DNA of 64,000 nucleotides from Faucicola osloensis_B (GTDB lineage Bacteria; Pseudomonadota; Gammaproteobacteria; Pseudomonadales; Moraxellaceae), in assembly GCA_964211495.1 (NCBI GenBank), contig CAXORL010000003.1, positions 62,001 through 126,000 of the forward strand. The letters are read 5' to 3'. Below are positions 35,097 to 42,722 of this stretch, in pieces. The notes beneath the pieces are model-generated. The model was not told where the DNA came from, searched no databases, and saw only the letters and a program-made list of their open reading frames with translations. Made by a program: the position numbers and the translations under genes. The stretch's first letter is position 1. Each line of letters starts with the position of its first letter.

Positions 35097-35429
35097 ACCT
35101 ATCTACCCGTTTAACCGACAAATAAAACTTAAACTACTGATAAAAAACGCTATAAAAAATTGTGCAGCAAAGTAACTTTGAATGACTTTGAGTGACTTTG
35201 CAAACCATTGTTAACCGTTCATTATGTTCTCAATAAACTGCTCTTAAACCCTTAAAAATAGTAAGGATTATAGCATTTTATTAACGGGATTGAGGGCATT
35301 TTTGCTTAAATCCCTGTTAACTAAATTATGCTCAAATTTGTTTTTAGTGGTATCATACCAAGCAATTTTTTAGGCAAAATTTGTGCGGTTTAAGCGCATG
35401 ATTACTGCAAACGGTAAAGGCAATTTGTT
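35097..35429. other. Divergent intergenic region, MBL-fold gene / tsaB
   Basis: About 333 AT-rich bases with a 10-base tandem repeat (35171-35200) and, near 35348-35356, TGG-TATCAT as a possible extended -10 for tsaB. I see no gene. Confidence 0.5.
35171..35200. repeat. 10-base tandem repeat x3
   Basis: AGTAACTTTG, AATGACTTTG and AGTGACTTTG stand back to back; each pair differs at one or two bases. Confidence 0.75.
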
Positions 35430-36101
35430 ATGATTTTGGCACTTGAAAGTGTGTTTGACCAATGCTCAGTGGCATTCGTGGATTTAGCGGGTAATGTGGT
35501 CGCTGAACAGACCCTGACGGGAAATCGTCTACAAACCCAGCAAATTTTGCCGATGATACACGCGCTGATGACAGCATCATCGATTAATTGGTCACACCTG
35601 ACTGCGATTGCTTTTAATCGAGGACCCGGGGCTTTTAGTGGCATACGCATTAATACAGCGGTAGCGCAAGCCATCGCCTTTGCCCATGATGTGCCTTGTT
35701 TGCCTGTATCAAGCCTGCAAGCTGTCGCCCAAGCGGCATTTGAGCTACACCAACGCCCCCACGTATTGGCGCTGACAGATGCGCGCATGAACCAAGTATA
35801 CGCCGGTGAATACGCCGTGAGCGATGGTATCATGCAGCTTGTGGCAGGTGCTACTGAGCATTTACTTGATTATGACAGTGTGATAGACAAAGACTTAGCC
35901 TTAGTAGGGAATGGCGCAACCTTGGTCAATGCGCAGCTAGGTCAAGCCATCTTTGCCGATATTCGACCCTCAGCGGTTATCATTGCCAAACTTGGGCTAA
36001 CCTTGTACCAGCAGCACCAATCCGTCCCTGCTGAGCTGGCGTTGCCAGTTTATTTAAGAAATAACGCGTGGAAAACCCTAGCCGAACAACAAAAGACTTA
36101 A
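35430..36101 (+). CDS. tsaB: tRNA threonylcarbamoyladenosine protein TsaB
   Basis: A 223-residue ASKHA-fold protein, partner of TsaD and TsaE in t6A37 tRNA modification. MILALESVFDQCSVAF, the FNRGPGAFSGIRI motif (about 68-80) and ALTDARMNQVYAGEY are characteristic. The usual C-terminus with YLRNNAW is present. It is followed by uppP after 113 bases. Confidence 0.94.
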   Translation: MILALESVFDQCSVAFVDLAGNVVAEQTLTGNRLQTQQILPMIHALMTASSINWSHLTAIAFNRGPGAFSGIRINTAVAQAIAFAHDVPCLPVSSLQAVAQAAFELHQRPHVLALTDARMNQVYAGEYAVSDGIMQLVAGATEHLLDYDSVIDKDLALVGNGATLVNAQLGQAIFADIRPSAVIIAKLGLTLYQQHQSVPAELALPVYLRNNAWKTLAEQQKT

Positions 36102-36214
36102 TTTATCGGCTGATTACTCATATTGTCTTAAGTTTGACTCGCTACCCTTTATCTTGTTATAAGCGCAAAAATTGTTAGCTTTGACTGTTAATCACTAACA
36201 TTGTTGGATACGTT

Positions 36215-37051
36215 ATGGATCTTATTTTGATTTTTAAAGCCATCATCATGGGCATGGTTGAGGGCATTACCGAATTTTTACCGATTTCAAGTACCGGGCA
36301 TTTAATTCTTGCCGATTCCCTGTTAAATTTTTGGACCAAAGACAAAGCCGACTTGTTTATCGTCGTCATTCAGCTGGGTGCGATTTCAGCGGTAATTTAT
36401 TTGTACTGGGGACGGCTATGGCGTGCCTTGATGGGACTTATTACGGGTAAAGACCCTGAGCGTAAAAACCCGCGTCAATTGGGCATCTCGCTGATTATTT
36501 CCACCATTCCGATTATGCTGATAGGTTTGATGTTTGATAAAGCGTTAAAAGCGGCGTTGTTTAACCCAACCGTGGTGGCGATCTCATTGATTATCGGTGG
36601 TTTGATTATCTTTTGGGCAGAGCGCCAACAACACAAACATACAGTCAAATATGCCGAAGCAGAAGATATTGATATTAAAACGGCGATTATCATTGGTTTG
36701 ATTCAATGTCTTGCCTTGATTCCTGGTACTTCTCGCTCAGGCTCTACCATTATCGGTTCCCTATTTTTGGGGGTATCACGTAAGGCGTCTGCGGAGTATT
36801 CTTTCTTCTTAGGTATTCCTGTATTAGTAGGTGCTGGGCTATTAGACCTGACCAAAAACCATCATATTTTAACCAGCACTGAAGACTGGACCATCATGGC
36901 AGTGGGTGTGGTGGTCTCATTTATTTTTGCCATGATTTTCATCAAATGGTTGGTTAACTGGGTTAGTACCCGTGATTTTACGATTTTTGCGTGGTGGCGC
37001 ATCGTGGTAGGCGTACTGGTACTCATTGCTGGTATGCTGGGCTATATTTAA
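36215..37051 (+). CDS. uppP: Undecaprenyl-diphosphatase UppP/BacA
   Basis: A 278-residue integral membrane phosphatase that recycles the lipid carrier for peptidoglycan and other surface polymers. The two signature segments are visible: EGITEFLPISSTGHLIL (about 16-32) and PGTSRSGSTIIGSLFLGVSR (about 172-191). Seven or eight transmembrane helices. The rsmJ gene starts six bases after its stop, implying one transcript. Confidence 0.96.
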   Translation: MDLILIFKAIIMGMVEGITEFLPISSTGHLILADSLLNFWTKDKADLFIVVIQLGAISAVIYLYWGRLWRALMGLITGKDPERKNPRQLGISLIISTIPIMLIGLMFDKALKAALFNPTVVAISLIIGGLIIFWAERQQHKHTVKYAEAEDIDIKTAIIIGLIQCLALIPGTSRSGSTIIGSLFLGVSRKASAEYSFFLGIPVLVGAGLLDLTKNHHILTSTEDWTIMAVGVVVSFIFAMIFIKWLVNWVSTRDFTIFAWWRIVVGVLVLIAGMLGYI

Positions 37052-37057
37052 CTCGCC

Positions 37058-37858
37058 ATGCTATCTCATCAATCAATCCAACTGTATTATGTTGACACTT
37101 TGCCAAGCGAGCAGCGTTTGGCAAACGTCGAAACCATACTCGCCCCTTTATCCGTCAATTTACAAGCACAAAAGATTACTAGCAAAGTAACTCAAAAATG
37201 GCTGAAATCAGTCGATGATAACAGTGTGCTGATTGATGAGGTAGGCGATGTTTTTGTCATCGCAGCGGGCATGAAAGTCAGCCCCAATTGGCAAAGCCTA
37301 CAACAGCGGGTGGTCAAAGCGGGCAAAAAAACTGAGCTGCTACTCAAAGCCATGCAGCTACAAGCTAACATGACTGTCATTGATGCCACCGCAGGATTTG
37401 GGCATGATAGCCTAATCTTGGCAAGTACCGGTGCCAGTGTGACGTTGCTTGAACAGCAGCCACTTATGTTTTTGCTACTGCAACTGGAACAGCAAAAAAT
37501 GGCGCAGCATCGCAACTGGCAAAAATTGATGAGTCGATTAACGATTTATCATGGCGATGCCATAGAATTGCTGGCTAAGTTGCCTAAAGCCGACCGTGTC
37601 TATCTAGATCCGATGTTTCCTGCTGATAGCTACAAATCAGCGGTGAATAAACATATGCAAATGTTGCATACTGTGACGACCCCACCGTCGATTGCACAAG
37701 CCCAACAATTATTGTCGGCGGCGTTGGCACAAATAACCCCACAGGGTATGGTGGTAGTCAAAAGACCTAAATCAGCGCCTTTTCTTGCAGATCAATCGCC
37801 TAACCTAAGCTTATCAAATGATATCGTGCGTTTTGATAATTATTTGAACCGCATTTAG
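37058..37858 (+). CDS. rsmJ: 16S rRNA m2G1516 methyltransferase RsmJ
   Basis: A 266-residue RsmJ (YhiQ) family SAM methyltransferase modifying 16S rRNA. DATAGFGHDSLILAS (about 109-123) is motif I and VYLDPMFP (about 182-189) the catalytic motif. The N-terminal third is variable. Tight spacing after uppP suggests cotranscription. Confidence 0.92.
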   Translation: MLSHQSIQLYYVDTLPSEQRLANVETILAPLSVNLQAQKITSKVTQKWLKSVDDNSVLIDEVGDVFVIAAGMKVSPNWQSLQQRVVKAGKKTELLLKAMQLQANMTVIDATAGFGHDSLILASTGASVTLLEQQPLMFLLLQLEQQKMAQHRNWQKLMSRLTIYHGDAIELLAKLPKADRVYLDPMFPADSYKSAVNKHMQMLHTVTTPPSIAQAQQLLSAALAQITPQGMVVVKRPKSAPFLADQSPNLSLSNDIVRFDNYLNRI

Positions 37859-37884
37859 TTTGAACAGCGTTTAGATGAAGTGTT

Positions 37885-37914
37885 AAAAAAAGCTGATGGG
37901 TATCAGCTTTTTTT
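37885..37914. terminator. Bidirectional terminator, rsmJ / lipoprotein
   Basis: A-run, stem AGCTGAT / ATCAGCT with a short loop, T-run; perfect over about 14 bp per arm. Confidence 0.93.
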
Positions 37915-37927
37915 GTGGGTCTGGTTA

Positions 37928-38353
37928 TTATTGACCAACTTTTTGGTTACCGACGGCAGGCGCTGCATCATCCCTTGCTTTTGGTGCATTGGGCGAGGCA
38001 GGTGCATTATCAATCACGGTATCATTTTCCGTAATCTTATCCATGTCTGAATTATCCGCGCCGCCGTCATCTGTGGCGTCTACCTCGGTACTTGCTGGCA
38101 TCGCATCAACAGTGGTCGCTGCTGTGCCACTGGCGCTGGTAGCGTCAGGACCGGCATCTACGGTGGCATTGGCTTCGGTCACAGCGGCGCTATTTTTTTC
38201 ATCGGCAGGCGCAGCTGACATTGGTACGGCTTGTGATTCTGCCGCTGATGCTGCCGCCGCATTGTCTGTGCTGTCAGCCTTCTTATCACAAGCTGTCAAC
38301 GTAAGCGCCGATACTAAACTCAGCATGGTGATTTTTGCTAGTGTATTTTGCAT
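37928..38353 (-). CDS. Ala/Asp-rich lipoprotein of unknown function
   Basis: A 141-residue protein with a lipoprotein signal ending in lipobox LTAC (C22). The mature part is low in complexity, rich in Ala, Asp, Ser and Thr, with no recognisable domain. GAGGAA precedes the ATG. A 137-codon frame on the opposite strand is only a shadow of this biased sequence. It may tether to the outer membrane; function unknown. Confidence 0.75.
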   Translation of the reverse strand: MQNTLAKITMLSLVSALTLTACDKKADSTDNAAAASAAESQAVPMSAAPADEKNSAAVTEANATVDAGPDATSASGTAATTVDAMPASTEVDATDDGGADNSDMDKITENDTVIDNAPASPNAPKARDDAAPAVGNQKVGQ

Positions 38354-38468
38354 GGGTATTCCTCTACTATCAATAAATCGCTCAGCCCGACAACGTACTT
38401 GATAGCCTATATAGTAAAAATTGCTGAAGCCATAATGCGGCTAATTTAAAGATGATAATGATGTCACC

Positions 38469-41276
38469 TTAAATTTTACCATGGCACTGCTTGTATTTTA
38501 AACCAGAACCACATGGACAAGGGGCATTTCGGCTAATCGATAAGTTGGCATAAGGATTTTCACCATTTTCAGCCATCTCTGGACTCGCAGTTGCCGCTGA
38601 GCCGCTTAGACCAAATGAATACGTGGCTCGCGTGCGTTGCTGGCTGTTACGCGCAATCATGTCTTCATCGTCACTCAGCTCACCAGTCACGCCATTCATT
38701 TCTTGGTGCTCAAAATGCAGACGCATCATCTCGGCTTGTTCACGTTGCTGGCGCTCAAGCTCAGCGATTTCTTCTGGGGTTGGGATATGCACACGCGCTA
38801 AATCTTGCACGGTTTCAGACTTGATAGCACCGAGCATACTTTGGAACAATGAGAAAGATTCAGATTTATATTCTTGCTCAGGATTTTTTTGCGCATAGCC
38901 TCGCAGATGGATACCTTTACGCAGTTGATCCATTTGGTTTAGATGTTCTTTCCAATGCTTATCTAGGCTAGATAGCATAAAGTGACGCTCAAGCTGGGCG
39001 GCATTTTCCTCACCCATTTGCTCACGGCGAGCGCGGTAGTTGAGTAACGCAGCCTCAATGATTTTTTGGCGTAAACCTTCTTCATCCAAACGACGATCGG
39101 CATCTAGCCAGTCATTGATTGGCATATAAATACGAAACTCATTTTCAAGCTCATCTTCAAGCCCATCAATGTCCCATTGGTCATCAATCGAGCCTGGTGG
39201 CACAAATTGGTCAATCAAGGCATTGTACACATCGTAGTGCATCGCTTCGATGCCTGCTTGTAGATTACTTTCGGCAAGCAGTTCATCGCGCTGTTTATAG
39301 ATAACCTTACGTTGTTCGTTGGCAACGTCATCATATTTGAGGAGACTCTTACGGGCATCAAAGTCGCGGTTTTCCACTTTCCTTTGGGCGTTTTCAATCG
39401 AGCGTGATACCATTTTGTGCTCAATGGCTTCGTCTTCTTTTAACCCCATCGCACGCATCATATTTACCACGCGATCGCCAGCGAAAATCCGCATCAAGTC
39501 ATCTTCAAGCGACAAGAAAAAGCGTGACTCCCCCGGGTCACCTTGACGACCCGCACGACCGCGCAATTGGTTATCAATACGGCGCGATTCGTGACGCTCA
39601 GAACCGATGATATGTAAACCACCCGCTTCCAGCACTTGTTGGTTTCGCACTTGCCATTCGGCATGGGCTTGCTCTTTCATTTCAGGGGTGACGTTGTCGA
39701 TTTTGGCGAGCTCGGCTTGCCAGTTACCCCCCAAGATAATATCAGTACCGCGACCTGCCATGTTGGTGGCAATAGTGACCGCATTCGGGCTACCCGCTTG
39801 CGCGATAATATCGGCTTCACGCTCGTGCTGTTTGGCATTAAGGACGTTATGTTGAATGCCTTCTTGCGTCAGTAATTCTGAAAGCACTTCACTGGCTTCA
39901 ATGGTTGCCGTCCCCACCAAAATCGGCGCCTGTTTCTCTTGAATGCGTTTGATTTCGCGGATGATGCCTTGATATTTGCCCATTTTACTCAGGAAAATTT
40001 GGTCATCAAGGTCAATACGCTGAATTGGTTTGTGGGTGGGGATAATCACCACATCTAGATCGTAAGTCTGTTTAAATTCCGCAGCTTCGGTATCGGCTGT
40101 ACCTGTCATGCCTGAGAGTTTATCATACAGACGGAAATAATTTTGGAATGTCGTGGTGGCAAGCGTTTGGTTTTCGGCTTGGATTTCAACTTGTTCTTTG
40201 GCTTCAACCGCTTGGTGCAACCCTTCTGACCAGCGGCGACCGGGCATGGTACGCCCTGTGTTTTCATCGACAATGATGACTTCGCCTTCATGCACGATAT
40301 AGTGAATGTTTTTAACAAATAAATGGTGCGCACGAATCGCGGCTTGGACGTGGGCTAATAGTGGCAAGCGCGTTGGGCTATATAGACTCTCGTTTTCGCC
40401 AAGCTCGCCTTTTTCCACCAAGAATTTTTCGATTTTCTCGTAGCCTTTTTCGCTGATTTCGATTTGACGATTTTTTTCATCAATCCAAAAATCCTGCTCA
40501 CGGTTTTCGCGGTTGCCTTCTTCGGTTTCTGAACGTTTGAGGCGTGGGATGATGGTGTCAATCAGTCTGTACATAGCCGATGAGTCTTCGGCTTGACCCG
40601 AGATAATCAGCGGCGTACGCGCTTCATCAATCAAAATCGAGTCAATCTCATCGATGATACAATAGTTGAGTCCGCGCTGTTTTTTCTCATCTAGGCGAAA
40701 TACCATATTGTCACGCAGGTAGTCAAAGCCGTATTCATTGTTGGTACCGTAGGTAATATCCGCGGCATAGGCCTCAAATTTTTCCATCGGGTCTTGTTGT
40801 GAGTAAATCACGCCGACAGTCAAGCCCAAAAAGTCAAACAACGGGCGGTTTAGTTCGGCATCACGGCTTGCCAAGTAGTCATTGACGGTGACGACATGCA
40901 CGCCTTTACCGCTAATCGCGTTGAGATATATCGCAAGCGTTGCCATCAAGGTTTTACCCTCACCCGTGCGCATCTCGGCGATTTTACCTTCGTGCAGGGT
41001 GATACCCCCGATGAGCTGTACATCGTAGTGACGCATGCCGAGGACACGGCTTGAGGCTTCACGACAGACCGCAAAGGCTTCAGGTAAAATGGTATCTAGG
41101 CTAGTACCCTGCTCAAATTGGGTTTTAAATTCCGCAGTTTTCTGTTTTAATGCTTCGTCAGAGAGGGGCTGGATTTTGGGTTCTAAGGCGTTGATTTTGT
41201 CGACCAACTTACGCATTCGCTTAAGCTCACGGTCGTTTTTGGTGCCAATAACCTTGCCTATCATTTTGCCTAACAT
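38469..41276 (-). CDS. secA: Preprotein translocase ATPase SecA
   Basis: A 935-residue motor that drives proteins through SecYEG. N-terminal KVIGTKNDRELKRM, Walker A MRTGEGKTL, IDEIDSILIDEARTPLIISG, GTATIEASE and GRAGRQGDPGESRFFLSLEDDLMRIF are present, and the C-terminal zinc module CPCGSGLKYKQCH that binds SecB and lipids is intact. Full family length. The 115-base gap to the lipoprotein has no clear terminator. The divergent neighbour is the deaminase gene. Confidence 0.98.
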   Translation of the reverse strand: MLGKMIGKVIGTKNDRELKRMRKLVDKINALEPKIQPLSDEALKQKTAEFKTQFEQGTSLDTILPEAFAVCREASSRVLGMRHYDVQLIGGITLHEGKIAEMRTGEGKTLMATLAIYLNAISGKGVHVVTVNDYLASRDAELNRPLFDFLGLTVGVIYSQQDPMEKFEAYAADITYGTNNEYGFDYLRDNMVFRLDEKKQRGLNYCIIDEIDSILIDEARTPLIISGQAEDSSAMYRLIDTIIPRLKRSETEEGNRENREQDFWIDEKNRQIEISEKGYEKIEKFLVEKGELGENESLYSPTRLPLLAHVQAAIRAHHLFVKNIHYIVHEGEVIIVDENTGRTMPGRRWSEGLHQAVEAKEQVEIQAENQTLATTTFQNYFRLYDKLSGMTGTADTEAAEFKQTYDLDVVIIPTHKPIQRIDLDDQIFLSKMGKYQGIIREIKRIQEKQAPILVGTATIEASEVLSELLTQEGIQHNVLNAKQHEREADIIAQAGSPNAVTIATNMAGRGTDIILGGNWQAELAKIDNVTPEMKEQAHAEWQVRNQQVLEAGGLHIIGSERHESRRIDNQLRGRAGRQGDPGESRFFLSLEDDLMRIFAGDRVVNMMRAMGLKEDEAIEHKMVSRSIENAQRKVENRDFDARKSLLKYDDVANEQRKVIYKQRDELLAESNLQAGIEAMHYDVYNALIDQFVPPGSIDDQWDIDGLEDELENEFRIYMPINDWLDADRRLDEEGLRQKIIEAALLNYRARREQMGEENAAQLERHFMLSSLDKHWKEHLNQMDQLRKGIHLRGYAQKNPEQEYKSESFSLFQSMLGAIKSETVQDLARVHIPTPEEIAELERQQREQAEMMRLHFEHQEMNGVTGELSDDEDMIARNSQQRTRATYSFGLSGSAATASPEMAENGENPYANLSISRNAPCPCGSGLKYKQCHGKI

Positions 41277-41554
41277 ACGAGGATTTTCCTAAAGTGCTCA
41301 AATCAATAAGTGCGATGACTTTTAATACGATGACGGTTAATAAAGGTGTTCAAAATAAATTTTGCTATTATATATGGGTTTGCTTTTTTTAGATACAAGG
41401 TTATGACAGCCTGTAAGTTTGAACCGCTCGCCTCTATTACCTTTATCTTTATGAATCCATCCCCATAATTGAACTTTATTTTCAAAATTTCCATTGTTGA
41501 AATTTTCTTGGAAGATTTTAACCCCATCCTTGCCATTATGCTATCGAGTTTGCT

Positions 41555-42565
41555 ATGACTGCACCATTGACGCCACAACAACTGATTCATCAATTACCCA
41601 AAGCCGAATTACACGTGCATATCGAAGGCACGTTTGAGCCGGAGTTGATGTTTGCCATCGCTAAACGCAACCAAATCGATATACCCTACCAAACCATTGA
41701 AGACGTCAAAAATGCCTACAATTTTCATAATTTACAATCGTTTTTGGATATCTACTATGCCGGCGCAAACGTTTTGGTCAAACAGCAGGATTTTTATGAT
41801 TTAGCGTGGGCGTATTTTGAAAAATGCCAGGCTGATAATGTGGTGCATACGGAGATTTTCTTTGACCCACAGACCCATACAGAGCGGGGTGTGGATTTTG
41901 CCACCTGTTTTCAAGGGCTTTATCAAGCTAGCTTAGATGCCAAAGCAAAAATGGGCATCACCTCGCATTGGATTTTGTGTTTTTTGCGTCATTTGAGCGA
42001 AGACAGCGCGTTTGCCACCCTTGAGCAGGCCTTGCCATTTAAAGATAATATCATTGGCGTGGGACTTGACTCTAGCGAAGTGGGCAATCCGCCCGCCAAG
42101 TTTGAACGGGTATTTGCCAAAGCGCGAGCGCTTGGGTTTTTGACGGTTGCGCATGCGGGCGAAGAAGGCGATCCCGCGTATGTCTGGGAAGCGTTGGATT
42201 TGTTAAAGGTCAATCGTATCGATCACGGTGTGCGCTCGGCTGAAGATGATAAACTCATGCAACGCTTAATAGCGGAGCAAATGCCGTTGACAGTGTGTCC
42301 GTTAAGTAATCTTAAACTAAAAGTGGTGCAAGACATGGGCGAGCACAATATCAAAACCATGCTGCACCAAGGCGTGTGCGTGACAGTGAACTCAGATGAC
42401 CCGGCGTATTTTGGTGGCTATATGAATGACAACTTTGTCGCCATTGAGCAAGCGTTAGCGCTATCGAATGACGATATCAAACAATTGGCAATCAACAGCT
42501 TTAATGCGTCTTTTATAGATGATGCTGAAAAACAGCATTGGATCTCAAAAATCCAATTGCTTTAA
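41555..42565 (+). CDS. Adenine/adenosine deaminase family protein
   Basis: A 336-residue amidohydrolase. Metal ligands occur in AELHVHIEG (His20, His22 region), VAHAGEEG with the catalytic Glu, RIDHGVRS, and TVNSDDPAYFG with the final Asp. The EGTFEPELMF N-terminus and VHTEIFFDPQTHTERG are typical of the bacterial/fungal adenine deaminase branch (3.5.4.2) rather than classical Add, but both are annotated in relatives. It would feed purine salvage. Confidence 0.85.
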   Translation: MTAPLTPQQLIHQLPKAELHVHIEGTFEPELMFAIAKRNQIDIPYQTIEDVKNAYNFHNLQSFLDIYYAGANVLVKQQDFYDLAWAYFEKCQADNVVHTEIFFDPQTHTERGVDFATCFQGLYQASLDAKAKMGITSHWILCFLRHLSEDSAFATLEQALPFKDNIIGVGLDSSEVGNPPAKFERVFAKARALGFLTVAHAGEEGDPAYVWEALDLLKVNRIDHGVRSAEDDKLMQRLIAEQMPLTVCPLSNLKLKVVQDMGEHNIKTMLHQGVCVTVNSDDPAYFGGYMNDNFVAIEQALALSNDDIKQLAINSFNASFIDDAEKQHWISKIQLL

Positions 42566-42592
42566 GCTTTTAAATAAGCTTTTAAATAAGCT
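42564..42592. repeat. 12-base tandem repeat x2.4
   Basis: AAGCTTTTAAAT twice, then AAGCT; the first copy begins in the stop codon of the deaminase gene. Confidence 0.7.
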
Positions 42593-42615
42593 GGAAGAAA
42601 CAAGCTCGAAAAAAT

Positions 42616-42651
42616 AGGCTGGAACTAACGTGCATTTGTGCGTTCCAGCCT
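42616..42651 (+). terminator. Hairpin after the deaminase gene
   Basis: A perfect 10-bp inverted repeat AGGCTGGAAC / GTTCCAGCCT with inner ACG/CGT-type pairing, but no T tract follows. It could be a factor-dependent terminator or mRNA 3' stabiliser. Confidence 0.5.
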
Positions 42652-42722
42652 TAACCAACCTCACACACCCAACATGGTGCGACAAACGCACCTGTTGCTT
42701 AATTTCATAACGTTTAACTATT

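Noticed and set aside
37989..38402. 137-codon frame antisense to the Ala-rich lipoprotein
   Set aside because: It is a mirror of the low-complexity Ala/Asp codons; the lipoprotein strand has a signal peptide and GAGGAA box.
41303..41593. 96-codon leftward frame between secA and the deaminase gene
   Set aside because: It overlaps the start of the deaminase gene, lies in AT-rich promoter DNA and lacks a ribosome binding site.
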